A stretch of 64,000 bases of DNA, taken from the NCBI GenBank assembly GCA_019351895.1, contig JABBOH010000010.1, positions 54,926 through 118,925 of the forward strand, in the 5' to 3' direction. The DNA comes from Pseudomonadota bacterium. Its GTDB lineage: Bacteria; Pseudomonadota; Alphaproteobacteria; Acetobacterales; Acetobacteraceae. Each line of letters opens with the position of its first letter. The stretch's first letter is position 1. Both the position numbers and the translations under genes were made by a program. The notes under the pieces are model-generated. The model was not told the DNA's origin and made no database searches. It saw nothing but the letters and a program-made list of their open reading frames with translations. Below are positions 19,701 to 31,922 of this stretch, in pieces.

Positions 19701-21039
19701 TGATGAAGTTCACCGTGCGCGAGGCCGTGGAAGCCGCGCTGCCGTAGAGGTCGCTGGACCCGGCGAAGCGCGTCGCCGCTTCCCCCAAGACGCCTGCGTC
19801 GCCGCGCCAGAAGCGCCGCATGGTGTCCCGGTAGCGGTCGTTCCACTCGGTCCACGGCGGCGGGAAGCGGCCAAGCTGGTAGCCCCCCTCTCCCACATCC
19901 CAGGGCTCCGCGATCATCACGAGGTCGCGGAGGTCCGGATCCTGCGCCACCGCCTGCAGGAAGGGTGCGCGCGGATCGAATTCGGCAGGGTTGCGGGCAA
20001 TGGTCGTGGCCAGATCGAAGCGGAAACCGGAGAGGCCGGCGCGCCGCGCCCAGAGCCGCAGCGCGTCCATCACCAGCCGCAGCACCATCGGATGATCGAC
20101 CGCGAGTGTGTTGCCACAGCCGGTGACGTTGACCATCACGGCGGGATCGTGGGGATCGAGCCGGTAGTAGCTGCGATGATCGAGACCGCGCAGCGAGACG
20201 GTCGGCCCCATCATGTCGCCCTCGCCGGTGTGGTTGAACACCACGTCGAGGATGGCGGCGATGCCGGAGGCACGCAGCGCGTCGGTTGCGGCGCGAATTT
20301 CGGCGAAGCCCCCCGGCGCCAGCCGAGGATCGGGCGCCATATAGGCGACGGGATTGTAGCCCCAGTAGTTGGCAAGGCCGAGCGGCGGCAGGTGCCGCTC
20401 GTCGAGCCAAGCCGATGACGGCATGAACTCCACGGCGCCGATGCCGAGGCCGCGCAGGTAATCGCGCAAGGGCGGCTCGGCGAGCGCCGCGTAGGTGCCG
20501 CGAAGCGGTTCGGCGATATCGGCGCGCTGCTTCGAGAAGCCGCGCACATGCATCTCGTAGATAACCTGCCGGTCCCAGGGCAGCGGCGGCAGCCGTTCGT
20601 CGTCCTCGGGCAGCGGGATGATCGCCTTCGGCATGAAGGGCGCGCTGTCGTCCTGGTTGGGGTCGGAGAACATATCCGTGCCGGGCGGCCAGTCGAACAT
20701 CGAGTGATGCAGCGCGAAGGGCCGGTCGAGCGCCGTGGCATAGGGGTCGATCAGCAGCTTGCTGGGGTTGAAGCGATGGCCTTCGCGCGGCGCCCAGGGC
20801 CCGTACGCACGCAGGCCGTAGCGCGCTCCAGGGCCGATGCCGCCGATATGGCCGTGGAACACATCGAAGCTGCGGGCGGGCAGCAGGATGCGATCCGTTT
20901 CCGTCTGCCCCGTCTCGTCGAACAGGCAAAGCTCGACGGCGGTCGCATGGACAGAGAACACGGCGATGTTGATGCCGTCGGCGTCGAGGGTGACGCCAAG
21001 TGGGTCGGGCCGTCCGGCCAGTATGCGACGCTCGCTCAT
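16780..21039 (-). CDS. glgX-malQ: Fused glycogen debranching enzyme GlgX and 4-alpha-glucanotransferase MalQ
   Basis: One frame of 1419 residues holds two enzymes. Residues 1 to about 685 are GlgX: CBM48-like start, then GH13 motifs [19 protein letters not shown] (nucleophile near 341), MIAEPWDVG (near 376) and [20 protein letters not shown]. About 705-1415 are MalQ (GH77): [34 protein letters not shown] (nucleophile), [12 protein letters not shown] and [13 protein letters not shown]. GlgX removes short branches left by phosphorylase; MalQ rearranges the freed malto-oligosaccharides. Fusion would couple the two. All catalytic motifs are intact. Its ATG overlaps the glgA stop by four bases. 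Confidence 0.97.
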   Translation of the reverse strand: MSERRILAGRPDPLGVTLDADGINIAVFSVHATAVELCLFDETGQTETDRILLPARSFDVFHGHIGGIGPGARYGLRAYGPWAPREGHRFNPSKLLIDPYATALDRPFALHHSMFDWPPGTDMFSDPNQDDSAPFMPKAIIPLPEDDERLPPLPWDRQVIYEMHVRGFSKQRADIAEPLRGTYAALAEPPLRDYLRGLGIGAVEFMPSSAWLDERHLPPLGLANYWGYNPVAYMAPDPRLAPGGFAEIRAATDALRASGIAAILDVVFNHTGEGDMMGPTVSLRGLDHRSYYRLDPHDPAVMVNVTGCGNTLAVDHPMVLRLVMDALRLWARRAGLSGFRFDLATTIARNPAEFDPRAPFLQAVAQDPDLRDLVMIAEPWDVGEGGYQLGRFPPPWTEWNDRYRDTMRRFWRGDAGVLGEAATRFAGSSDLYGSAASTASRTVNFITAHDGFTLADLVSYSGKHNETNGEGNRDGTTDNISWNHYVEGPSADPRIVAARHADIRAMLATLLLSRGVPMLAAGDELARSQGGNNNAYAQDTPLSWIEWTSADNALAAFTARLIVARRSCPALTDLTHLTGAAVDGSLRPDVVWRRPDGEAMEVSDWNNPDHHVLIADLYRPVEPGAGSRALVVLNAGWAGFQLIFPEPRPGHVWRRVIDSASPDAAPLVAGEALDVEARTALLCIEEPAAEAAVPRTRSQPSADPSARLSRLAEAAGLAHDWWDIAGANHLVPDDTKRALLRAMRLPADTAGDLDASLYSLSLRTVFAPLPPSLVLIEGTPVELPLGPGLSRLTRAIALVVLRQDGSRARVVVTPQTGALTIATAPDGRTATIRTVTLPPQPLGRHRIICDDGPEPATCLLTVTPAQCHLPQALAHGARRFGLAAHLYTLRRAGDQGIGDFSTLAAIGRRTAAEGGAIIGLNPLHALFPEDRRFASPYSPSDRRFLDPIYVDVADLPFLGDLPEVRAALAAEGSAFAAARATEAVDYPGVWSAKRRVLGAAAAALAKLPPDHPAAAAYAAFVAEGGPGLQRFATFEAISAQYPQGSWREWPEALRDPDSAAVRDFAAANAKAVRLAGFMQWIADRQLAAAAASSRAAGLSLGFYRDLAVGTAPIGAEAWSEQDLLMTGVSVGAPPDPFSLEGQNWNLPPPNPLAMRAQGYAGFGGLLAANMRHAGALRIDHVLGLNRLFLIPEGARATEGAYLAYPLHDLLGVTALESQAAECIVVGEDLGTVPDGVRDAMADRGLLSYRVLWFERQGDDFLRPAGYPRLAAACVSTHDLPTLAGWWLGADIEERVVLGLWDQTAAADAHVARGREKAAMLGALRDEGMMPSDAAIDLRAAMSPALAGAIHAFVNAAPCLLDLVQADDLAAETVAVNLPGTDMERANWRRKVSVPEDRLWTTEIGRAVLNRLRGRVRTES

Positions 21040-22523
21040 GCGCGGAGGGCCTCAGGCTCGACCGCTCGCTGCGCGCCGGTCAGTTCGCGGTAGAGCTCGG
21101 CGTAAAGGCGCGCCGATCGTCGCCAGGACACGTCGGTGCGCATGCCATTGCGTTGGATGCGGCGCCAGAGCGCGGGCTTCTTCCAGAGCGCAGCCACGCG
21201 CAGGGCCGCCGACTCCAGCATCTCGACGGTCGGCGGGTGGAACTGGATGCCGGTGCCGATGCCCTCGGCGCGAGCCATCTCGTTGGCGTCGATGACGGTG
21301 TCCGACAATCCACCGACGCGAGCCACGACCGGCACGCATCCGTAACGGAGCGCGTAGAGCTGCGTGAGGCCGCAAGGCTCGAACCGCGAGGGCAGCAGCA
21401 GCGCATCCGCGCCCGCCTGCAGGAGATGGCCAAGCTCCTCATCATAGCCGATGACGCAGCCGACCCGGCCGGGGTAGGCGGTGACCGCATCGCCCACGGC
21501 GCGCTCCATCGCCCGCTCGCCCTGGCCGATGATCGCGACCTGTGCGCCCGTGCCGAGAATGAGCGGCAAGGCATCGAGCAGAATGTCGATGCCCTTCTGC
21601 CAGGTCAGCCGGCTGATCAGCCCCATCAGCAACACATCCGTATCCTCTCGCAGTCCGACCCGGCGTTGCAGGCTGAGCTTGTTGATCCGTCGCGGCTTGA
21701 TATGGAGACGGTCGAACTTGGCGGCGATCAACTTATCTTCGGATGGGTCCCAGACGCTCTCGTCGATGCCGTTGAGGATGCCCTGAAGGTCGCCGATGCG
21801 GTCCCGCAGGAGGCTGCCGAGGCCCATGCCGCCCTCGAGGGTGCAGATCTCCTCGGCATATTTGGGTGAGACGGTCGTGATCCGATCAGCGAACTGCAGT
21901 CCGGCCTTGAGGTAGCCGATGCCGCCGTAATACTCCACCCCGTTCACCGCCATCGCTTCCGGCGGCAGGCCGAGCACAGGGAGCAGGTCCGGCGGGTACT
22001 GGCCCTGGAAGGCGAGGTTGTGGATCGTCATGATGGTGGCGGCACGGGTCCGGCCGTTGCCGCGGTAATGCAGATAGGCCGGCGTCAACCCTGCCTGCCA
22101 GTCATGCGCATGCACGACATCCGGGCAATAGGCCGCGACCTCTCCCAAACCGATGGCCGCGCCGACCGCGCTCAGCGCCGCGAAACGGATGGCGTTGTCG
22201 GGCCAGTTCTCGCCCTCGGGGTCAAGATAGGGCGTGCCGGGCCGGTCGTAGAGATGCGGCGCATCGATCACCAGCAGATCGAGCGGCCCCACCTGCGCGC
22301 GCAACAGGCGGGCGGGACCGCCGAACAGGTCGGGGAACACGTGGATGGGCACCGCATCGCCGATCTTCGACAGGACGGCGCGGTAGCCCGGCACGAGTGA
22401 GGTGATCGCAATCCCCTCCGGCTTGAGGAAGGCCGGCAGAGAGCCCGCAACATCGGCGAGACCGCCGGTCTTGATGAGCGGGTAGATCTCGGAGACGACG
22501 GACAGAACCGAGATGGATGTCAC
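21036..22523 (-). CDS. glgA: Glycogen synthase, first copy
   Basis: GlgA extends alpha-1,4-glucan from ADP-glucose. The 495 residues are a GT5 enzyme with the N-terminal [17 protein letters not shown] (ADP-glucose binding), [30 protein letters not shown], and the C-terminal [29 protein letters not shown]. The start is the GTG at 22523, which places [17 protein letters not shown] at the usual N-terminal position; no ATG is available there. It lies 56 bp after glgB and overlaps glgX-malQ by ATGA. A second glgA is at 37914-39347. Confidence 0.97.
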   Translation of the reverse strand: MTSISVLSVVSEIYPLIKTGGLADVAGSLPAFLKPEGIAITSLVPGYRAVLSKIGDAVPIHVFPDLFGGPARLLRAQVGPLDLLVIDAPHLYDRPGTPYLDPEGENWPDNAIRFAALSAVGAAIGLGEVAAYCPDVVHAHDWQAGLTPAYLHYRGNGRTRAATIMTIHNLAFQGQYPPDLLPVLGLPPEAMAVNGVEYYGGIGYLKAGLQFADRITTVSPKYAEEICTLEGGMGLGSLLRDRIGDLQGILNGIDESVWDPSEDKLIAAKFDRLHIKPRRINKLSLQRRVGLREDTDVLLMGLISRLTWQKGIDILLDALPLILGTGAQVAIIGQGERAMERAVGDAVTAYPGRVGCVIGYDEELGHLLQAGADALLLPSRFEPCGLTQLYALRYGCVPVVARVGGLSDTVIDANEMARAEGIGTGIQFHPPTVEMLESAALRVAALWKKPALWRRIQRNGMRTDVSWRRSARLYAELYRELTGAQRAVEPEALRA

Positions 22524-22579
22524 CGGCGCCGCACCGCCGTCACGGGAAAGATGCCGAGGCTTTTCACGAACTGCCGCAT

Positions 22580-24811
22580 CTACCCGGCATCATATTCAAA
22601 GTAGAGCGTCGCCAGGGGCGGCACCGTAATCAGGGCGGATGCAGGGAAGCCGTGCGACGGGATGTCCTCGGCGATGATGGCGCCGCCGTTGCCCTGGTTG
22701 CCGCCGCCATAGCTGCCGGCGTCGGTGTTCAGAATTTCCCGCCACGTCCCGGCATGGGGGAGGCCAATGCGATATCCCTCCCGCAACACCGGGGTGAAGT
22801 GGCTGACGACGGCCACAGGCGGTATCTCCGCCTCGCCGCCCCGACGCAGCCACGCGAAGACCGATTGTGCGCGGTCATCGCCGATGATCCACTGGAAACC
22901 TTCAGGCTCGCAATCCCGCCGATGTAGCGCGAGGTGGTGCTTGTAGAGATGGTTGAGGTCGCGCACCAGCGATTGCACGCCGGCATGAAATTCCTGGTGC
23001 GTCAGGTGCCAGTCCAGACTGTAGTCGGACTTCCACTCCTCCGCTTGCGCGAATTCCTGGCCCATGAACAGAAGCTTCTTGCCGGGCTGCGCCCACATGA
23101 AGCCGTAATAGGCGCGGAGGTTGGCGAAACGCTGCCAGTCGTCACCCGGCATGCGGCCGAGGATCGACTTCTTTCCGTGCACAACCTCATCGTGCGACAG
23201 AGGCAGCACGAAGTTCTCGGTATAGGCATAGACCATGCCGAAGGTCATGCGGTCGTGGTGCCACTGCCGATGAACCGGGTCCTGGGCCATGTAGTCCAGG
23301 GTATCGTGCATCCACCCCATGTTCCACTTGAAGCCGAAGCCGAGGCCGCCGGCATAGGTCGGCGCGGAGACGCCAGCCCACGCCGTCGACTCCTCGGCAA
23401 TCATGGTCGTGCCGGGGTGAATGGCATAGGCGAGTTCGTTGACGCGGCGCAGGAAGGCGACGGCCTCTCGGTTGTCATTCGAGCCGTCCTCGTTCGGTAT
23501 CCACTCCCCATCCTTTCGCGAATAGTCCAGGTAGAGCATCGAGGCCACTGCATCGACGCGCAGCCCGTCGACGTGGAAGACATCGAACCAGTACATCGCG
23601 TTGGAGACGAGGGTCGCCGACACCTCCCGCCGGCTGAAGTTGTAGATCGCCGTGTTCCAGTCGGGGTGGAAGCCTTTCCGCGGGTCCTCGTGCTCATAGA
23701 GATGTGTGCCGTCAAAGCGCGCGAGCCCATGCACGTCGACCGGGAAATGCGCTGGCACCCAGTCGAGCAACACGCTCAGCCCGGCCCGATGGGCACGATC
23801 CATGAAGCGGGCGAAACCGGCGGGATCGCCGAACCGCCTCGTCGGCGCGAACAGCCCGACCGGTTGATAGCCCCAGGAGGCGTCGAGCGGATGCTCGGTG
23901 ATCGGAAGAAGCTCGAGATGGGTGAAACCCATCCATTCCGCATAGGGAATGAGACGGTCGGCCAGTTCATCGTAGGTGAGGAAGCGGTTGCCCTCGCCAC
24001 GCTGCCAGGAGCCGAGATGCACCTCGTAAATCGCCATGGGCTTGCGTCGTGGATCGCCATCCGCCCGGCTGCGGAGATGATCGTCGTCCTGCCACGCGAA
24101 CGTGTCGATACGAGCGGTGACCGAGGCGGTCGAGGGCCTGAGTTCGGCCGCGAAGCCGACGGGATCTGCCTTGAGCGGCAGCAACTCGCCCCCCGGACCG
24201 ACAATCTCGTATTTATAGGCGGTGCCCTCCGGCACTTCGGGCGCGAAGATCTCCCAGACACCGACGCCGAGCCTGCGGCGCATCTGGTGGCGGCGGCCAT
24301 CCCAGCCGTTGAAGTCGCCCACCACGGCGACGCGCCGTGCATTGGGCGCCCAGACAGCGAAGTGCACGCCCGCCACGCCGTCATGGGTGATGAGATGGGT
24401 GCCGAGCCGCTCATAGACGCGTTGATGCGTGCCCTCAGCGAAAAGATAGTCGTCGAGCGGACCAAGGACCGGCGGGAAGGCGTAGGGATCATAGAACTCC
24501 CAGACGCCCCCCTCGTTGCGGGCGCGGAGCTTGTAGAGCCCGCCGAGCGACAGCCCCGGCACAAGCCCCTCGAAGAAGCCATGACCATGCTTGCGGGTCA
24601 GTGCGCCCAGCAGATCGCCGGCGGTCGAGATGACCTCCAGCGCTTCGGCATGAGGCACGAAAGCGCGGACGGCGAGGCCGGCATCGGTCATGTGCAGACC
24701 GAGAACGCTGAAAGGGTCGCCATGTCGCGCGCCGATGATGGCATTGAGATCGGTTTCCGGCACCCGCCAGTCCGTGATCCGCCGCAACCCGCCCCTATCG
24801 CGCTCTGTCAT
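22580..24811 (-). CDS. glgB: 1,4-alpha-glucan branching enzyme
   Basis: GlgB makes the alpha-1,6 branches of glycogen. The 743 residues have the N-terminal extension and CBM48 (about 120-215, [20 protein letters not shown]), the GH13 barrel ([25 protein letters not shown] with the nucleophile, [13 protein letters not shown] with the acid/base, [14 protein letters not shown]) and the all-beta C terminus. The length is normal for the long bacterial form. I use the ATG at 24811 with AGGTG upstream; a GTG two codons earlier is possible. It lies 26 bp after glgP. Confidence 0.98.
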   Translation of the reverse strand: MTERDRGGLRRITDWRVPETDLNAIIGARHGDPFSVLGLHMTDAGLAVRAFVPHAEALEVISTAGDLLGALTRKHGHGFFEGLVPGLSLGGLYKLRARNEGGVWEFYDPYAFPPVLGPLDDYLFAEGTHQRVYERLGTHLITHDGVAGVHFAVWAPNARRVAVVGDFNGWDGRRHQMRRRLGVGVWEIFAPEVPEGTAYKYEIVGPGGELLPLKADPVGFAAELRPSTASVTARIDTFAWQDDDHLRSRADGDPRRKPMAIYEVHLGSWQRGEGNRFLTYDELADRLIPYAEWMGFTHLELLPITEHPLDASWGYQPVGLFAPTRRFGDPAGFARFMDRAHRAGLSVLLDWVPAHFPVDVHGLARFDGTHLYEHEDPRKGFHPDWNTAIYNFSRREVSATLVSNAMYWFDVFHVDGLRVDAVASMLYLDYSRKDGEWIPNEDGSNDNREAVAFLRRVNELAYAIHPGTTMIAEESTAWAGVSAPTYAGGLGFGFKWNMGWMHDTLDYMAQDPVHRQWHHDRMTFGMVYAYTENFVLPLSHDEVVHGKKSILGRMPGDDWQRFANLRAYYGFMWAQPGKKLLFMGQEFAQAEEWKSDYSLDWHLTHQEFHAGVQSLVRDLNHLYKHHLALHRRDCEPEGFQWIIGDDRAQSVFAWLRRGGEAEIPPVAVVSHFTPVLREGYRIGLPHAGTWREILNTDAGSYGGGNQGNGGAIIAEDIPSHGFPASALITVPPLATLYFEYDAG

Positions 24812-24837
24812 CTGCACCTAGCGCACCCTCGCGCGCG

Positions 24838-27351
<2,514 letters not shown>

Positions 27352-27702
27352 GAGGGTCTCTCCTCAGCGGTCTGGGGGCCTGAGTTCGGCCGGATGGAAG
27401 ACGAGAGCCGGCCTGTGGCCTGCCGTTGCGGGTGGAGATGCATCACGGGGCTGTGTAGCTTGCGCAGGTTCCCAGGAGATGAAAAGGCCCTTTCGGCGGG
27501 CACGCCATGACGATGCTGTGGCGCGCCAGCGCCCCCCTCCACGGCGCGCGGGCAGTTCGACCTTCATCGGCTTGTCCTGCCACAGCGGCCGCCCCTAGCT
27601 CAACAGGCGAACCGTCCCAAATAGGAGGCTGCTCGCACCCCTCCCCGTCAAATCCCCCACCGGCCGCCGAACGGCCGCGTGCATCAGCGAAAGCTCGTTT
27701 CC
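27352..27702. other. Divergent intergenic region between glgP and treY
   Basis: About 350 bp without a supportable gene. It must hold the outward promoters of glgP (minus) and treY (plus). It is GC-rich and I do not see a convincing -35/-10 pair. ACCGGCCGCCGAACGGCCG near 27660-27677 can form a small hairpin upstream of treY. Confidence 0.4.
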
Positions 27703-30285
27703 ATGGCCGTTTCCCTTCGCGCGACCTACCGGCTGCAATTCCATAAGGACTTCACCTTCGCGGATGCCGAGGCGCAGGTTCCCTACCTCGCGAAGCTGGG
27801 CGTCAGCCACCTCTATTGCTCGCCCATCCTGATGTCCCGCCCCGGTTCGACCCATGGTTATGACGGCGTCGATCCGGCCCGCATCGACCCGGAGCTTGGC
27901 GGCGAGGAGGGCTTCACGAGCCTTGCCCAGGCTGCGCGCGCGCAGGGGCTCGGCATGATCATCGACATCGTGCCGAACCACCTCGCGGTCGACAGCACCA
28001 ACGCGCTGTGGATGGATGCGCTCGAATTCGGGCCCAAGGGACCGGCTGGCGCGATCTTCGACATCGATTGGGCGAAGGGACCTGTCATCGTCCCGACGCT
28101 CGGCAAGACGCTCCATCAGGCGATTGCCGACGGCGAGATCACGCTGAAGGCGGACTGGGACGACGGCCGGTTCGTGGCGGCCTATTTCGACAACCGGTGG
28201 CCGCTGCGGCCCGAAGCCATGGCGGCTGCCCTGCAGGTGGCGGACACCCGGGATGAGGGCTCGCTTGCAGGCCTGTCCAACCGGTGGGAGCGTCTGGAGG
28301 AAGGGCATGCGCCGTCCTCCACGGCGGTGGCCGAAGCCCGAGCCGCTTTGAAGGAACTGGACGCCGACCGGCGGGCGCTGGTCGAGAAGTCACTCGCCCG
28401 CATGGATGTGGCCGCCGTGCTCCGGCGGCAGCATTGGCGCCTCGCCCATTGGCGCACCGAGAACGACAGCCTCACCTACCGGCGCTTCTTCAACATCACC
28501 GGCCTCATCGGCGTGCGCGTCGAGGACCCGGCGGTCTTCGACATGATCCATGCCGTGCCGCTGCGCCTGTTGCGGGAGGGGCTGGTCGACGGGCTGCGCA
28601 TCGACCACGTCGACGGCCTTGCCGATCCCGCCAGTTACTGCGTGAAGCTGCGCCGCGAAGCGGGACCCGAGGCCATTCTGCTGATCGAGAAGATCCTCGG
28701 GCGCGAGGAGCCGCTGCGCGACTGGCCGATCACGGGCACGACCGGCTACGAGCGGCTGAACGACATCAACGGGCTCTTCGTCGCGCAGGCAGGCTGGACG
28801 ACACTTGATGGATACCTCGCGGACAAGCGCGTCCTCGAGGCCGATCCCGAAATCCGGCTTGCCGCTGCCAAGGGGTTCATGCTGCGCAACAGCTTCATGG
28901 GCGAGGTGGACAAGCTCACCCAGCTGGCCCAGGCGATCTGCGCGGCCGAGCCGGCCGGGGCCGAGTTCAACGCCGGCGCTCTGCGGGAGGCGGTGCTGGC
29001 GCTGCTGATCCGGTTCCCCGTCTATCGCAGCTATGGGCCGGACACGGGCTCCGACACCGCCGATCAGGGCCTCTGGAAGACCGCGCTCGATCTCGTGGCG
29101 GAGCGCGACAACCCCTGGGTCGCCGAGGCGGCCGAATACCTCGTCGAGCGTCTGGCGACGACGGCCGAAGGCTCGCCCGGCGAGGAGTTCATCCGCCGCT
29201 TCCAGCAGCTCAGCGGCCCGGCCATGGCCAAGGGCCTCGAGGATACCGAGTTCTACCGCAGCGTCGCGCTGACCTCGGTCAACGAGGTTGGCGGCGACCT
29301 CGCCCATCCGTGGCGTGAGCCGGCCGCGTTCCACAGCATCTATGCCGACCGCGCGGCGACGCAGCGGCAGGATCTGATCCCGCTGGCGACGCACGACACC
29401 AAGCGCGGGCCCGAGACACGGGCGCGGATCAACGCCATCTCCCACGAGGCGGCGGATTGGATCGCGCGCTTCGAGGCTTGGCACGCGATGAATGCGCCGC
29501 TGCGCAAGGTGGTTGGCGCGCATGAGGCGCCCGACGTCATCGACGAGTGGCTGATCTACCAGACACTGGCCGGCACCTGGCCGATCACGCCCGAGCGGCT
29601 GGAGGAATACCTCACCAAGGCGATGCGCGAGGCCAAACGTCGCAGCTTCTGGGACAATCCGCGCGAGGGCTACGAAACGGCGGTGCAGGATTTTGCCCGC
29701 GCACTGCTCACGGACGCAGGTTCGGCCGCCTTCCGCGACGAGCTGACGGCCGTGGTGGCGAAGCTCGATCCGCCCGCCCGCGTGGCCGCGATCGCCCAGA
29801 CGATCCTGCAGATCACCGTGCCGGGCACACCCGACATCTACCAGGGCACGGAGTTCTGGGACTACAGCCTGGTCGACCCCGACAATCGCCGGCCGGTGGA
29901 CTACCCCGCGCGCACGGCGGCCCTGGAGAAAGCCGGGTCGGCGAACGCGGGACCGCCAGACCTCAAGGTGGAGGATGCGGGCTCGGCCAAGCTCGCTGTC
30001 ACTCACCGCCTGCTGCGGCTAAGGGCCGATAAACCGGAACTGTTCGCATCCGGCGATTACCGCCCGCTCGACCTCGACACCGGATGGCTCGGCTTCACCC
30101 GGAGCCACGGCAACGACAGCCTCGTGGTCGCGGTTCCGATCGCGCGCTTCGCGGGCTCACCCGGGCCGAGCCTGCCTCAGCTCCCCCACGACGGCATCTG
30201 GCGAGACGTGCTGACCGGCCGGACGCTGGAGGCGCGGGCGGCGATCGACCTCGCCTTCCCGTTCATCGTGGCAATCCGGACCTGA
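27703..30285 (+). CDS. treY: Malto-oligosyltrehalose synthase
   Basis: TreY turns the reducing end of malto-oligosaccharides into a trehalose unit; TreZ then frees trehalose. The 860 residues begin ATYRLQFHKDFTFADAEAQ, KLGVSHLYCSPILMSRPGST, HGYDGVDPARIDPELGG, then have GLRIDHVDGLADP (nucleophile), LLIEKILGREEPL, LATHDTKRGPETRARINAIS and VPGTPDIYQGTEFWDYSLVD. Length is typical of the long TreY forms. The partner treZ is not in the window. The 3' end overlaps the convergent phosphoesterase gene by 23 bp. Confidence 0.96.
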   Translation: MAVSLRATYRLQFHKDFTFADAEAQVPYLAKLGVSHLYCSPILMSRPGSTHGYDGVDPARIDPELGGEEGFTSLAQAARAQGLGMIIDIVPNHLAVDSTNALWMDALEFGPKGPAGAIFDIDWAKGPVIVPTLGKTLHQAIADGEITLKADWDDGRFVAAYFDNRWPLRPEAMAAALQVADTRDEGSLAGLSNRWERLEEGHAPSSTAVAEARAALKELDADRRALVEKSLARMDVAAVLRRQHWRLAHWRTENDSLTYRRFFNITGLIGVRVEDPAVFDMIHAVPLRLLREGLVDGLRIDHVDGLADPASYCVKLRREAGPEAILLIEKILGREEPLRDWPITGTTGYERLNDINGLFVAQAGWTTLDGYLADKRVLEADPEIRLAAAKGFMLRNSFMGEVDKLTQLAQAICAAEPAGAEFNAGALREAVLALLIRFPVYRSYGPDTGSDTADQGLWKTALDLVAERDNPWVAEAAEYLVERLATTAEGSPGEEFIRRFQQLSGPAMAKGLEDTEFYRSVALTSVNEVGGDLAHPWREPAAFHSIYADRAATQRQDLIPLATHDTKRGPETRARINAISHEAADWIARFEAWHAMNAPLRKVVGAHEAPDVIDEWLIYQTLAGTWPITPERLEEYLTKAMREAKRRSFWDNPREGYETAVQDFARALLTDAGSAAFRDELTAVVAKLDPPARVAAIAQTILQITVPGTPDIYQGTEFWDYSLVDPDNRRPVDYPARTAALEKAGSANAGPPDLKVEDAGSAKLAVTHRLLRLRADKPELFASGDYRPLDLDTGWLGFTRSHGNDSLVVAVPIARFAGSPGPSLPQLPHDGIWRDVLTGRTLEARAAIDLAFPFIVAIRT

Positions 30286-31756
30286 ACGGCTTGCGGCGGC
30301 GATGACGCACCATGCCGACGCGGTGGCCCGTCTTCCGCGCACCGTGGCGGAAATGGGCGGATACACGGGCGATGGTGCCGAGGACCGTGGCCGCGATGCC
30401 GCTCATGCTGAACTGCAGGCCATCGGCCTTGTCGGTCTTGCGCAGGCGGGCGACCTCCTCGGGTGTCGGACGCGCAACGACGAAGGCGATGCGCTCCGGT
30501 CCCAGGTTGAGGGGCTCGCCTGACGCCAGCGCCGGAAGCAGCGAGGGTGCAGCCGCGACGCGCGCCGTCAGCGGCGGCCCGAGATCGAACAACTCCTGCA
30601 CCGTCTTGATGATCGAGGTGTGATCGAAGGGGGTGCCCTCGGGCGAGGTTTCCTCCCCCTCGACGTCGGCCTGAGCCTCGGGCGGCGGAGGCCGGATGAT
30701 ACTGCCCGGCGGGATCAGCGGCGAGACGATCACGGCTGGCACGCGCGCGCCGAAGCGGTTGAAGGTGAAGCCGTCCTGATACGGCGGGCCGGGCGGGGTC
30801 GCCGCAGGCGGTGAGACATGATCGAAGGTCCCGCCGTGCTCGTCATAGGTGATGATGAGGAGCGTCCTGGTCCAATTCGGCCCGGCCCGAAGCGCGTTAT
30901 ATACATCGGCGATGAGCTGCTCGCCGTGGATGAGGTTGGTCGGCGGATGCTGATCGTTCGGCACCTTGTCGCGGAAGCGGCTGACGAAGTAGCGCGGCTC
31001 GATGAAGCTGTACGACGGCAGCAGGCCCTCGCGCACGTCGTCCGCAAATTCTTTCTCGAAGAGCCGGAAGTTCGTGCTCGCCAGGCGGGTCCAGATGTCC
31101 GCGAGGAGCGCCGTATTCGGCAGATCGTGGAAGTAGACCGCCCAGTCCTGGTCGCGCTCCATCATGCGGCGGAACAGGCTCGGCATCCGGTAGGGAAAAT
31201 GCGGCGGGTCGTTGTTGACCCATCCGCCCGCCGTGCCGGTATGGGCGAAGAAGCGGTTGGGCCAGGTCTGGCAGGGGGCGGAGGCGAACCAGCGGTCAGA
31301 CACGCCGAAGGACCGCGCGAGTTCGCTCAGGACCGGCACCTGAACCGGGGAGAAGCAGTGCATGATTGTGGGCGGCTCGGGCACGGAGTCGTCCGGTCCG
31401 CGCGGCTGGCGCATGTAGTTGTCGACGAAGCCCGACATGGCGGGAGCACCGGTCCCCTGCCCGTCCGGCGTCATGCCGGTGGCGCCGAAGAATTGTTCCT
31501 CCATGTCGTGGAAAAGCTCGCCTGGATCGGGGTCGGGCCCCGAGGCACGCGACCGGCTGAGTCCGGCATCGTTCCAGGCCTTCACCGTGACCTCGCCTGA
31601 GGGGCGGTGCCAGGGGTTGGCCTCCTGCCCTGTCAGACCGTCGAAATCCTCGCGGCCCGGATAGAGCCAGCCGAGCATGGTGTCGAAGGAGCGGTTTTCG
31701 AGCATGAGCACGACGACATGCTCGATCGCGGGGGAATCGTCGCTGTTGGACGGCAT
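30263..31756 (-). CDS. Phosphoesterase / phospholipase C-like (PF04185)
   Basis: The 497 residues fit the acid phosphatase/phospholipase C family: HVVVLMLENRSFDTMLGWLY (metal ligand Glu-Asn and nucleophile region), DRWFASAPCQTWPNRFFAHT, PTNLIHGEQLIADVYNALR, IITYDEHGGTFDHVSPP and FGARVPAVIVSPLIPPGSI. These residues build the metal site that hydrolyses phosphodiesters or monoesters. Unlike most members there is no visible signal peptide: the domain begins at about residue 11. The last 40 residues are very basic. The start at 31756 has AGGAG six bases upstream. Substrate and location are open. Confidence 0.88.
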   Translation of the reverse strand: MPSNSDDSPAIEHVVVLMLENRSFDTMLGWLYPGREDFDGLTGQEANPWHRPSGEVTVKAWNDAGLSRSRASGPDPDPGELFHDMEEQFFGATGMTPDGQGTGAPAMSGFVDNYMRQPRGPDDSVPEPPTIMHCFSPVQVPVLSELARSFGVSDRWFASAPCQTWPNRFFAHTGTAGGWVNNDPPHFPYRMPSLFRRMMERDQDWAVYFHDLPNTALLADIWTRLASTNFRLFEKEFADDVREGLLPSYSFIEPRYFVSRFRDKVPNDQHPPTNLIHGEQLIADVYNALRAGPNWTRTLLIITYDEHGGTFDHVSPPAATPPGPPYQDGFTFNRFGARVPAVIVSPLIPPGSIIRPPPPEAQADVEGEETSPEGTPFDHTSIIKTVQELFDLGPPLTARVAAAPSLLPALASGEPLNLGPERIAFVVARPTPEEVARLRKTDKADGLQFSMSGIAATVLGTIARVSAHFRHGARKTGHRVGMVRHRRRKPFRSGLPR

Positions 31757-31922
31757 GATCGCTCCTCGGTTACCTCGGCGATTTGGGGGGGATCCGGCGC
31801 CACACCAGAGTGCCGGGCGAGATGAGCGCCAACGGCGGCAGCTTCGCTGTTGCGCTCATCGGACCGCAGCATGCAACATCCATCAATCAAGGCTGCTGCC
31901 TCTCCATCACGTTGGTGCGCCC

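Noticed and set aside
18505..20418. Open frame of 637 codons on the plus strand inside glgX-malQ
   Set aside because: It is antisense to a gene with full catalytic motifs. The product is Arg/Gly/Ala-rich with no domain. High GC leaves such frames open by chance.
28390..30006. Open frame of 538 codons antisense to treY
   Set aside because: Shadow of treY; no recognisable domain.
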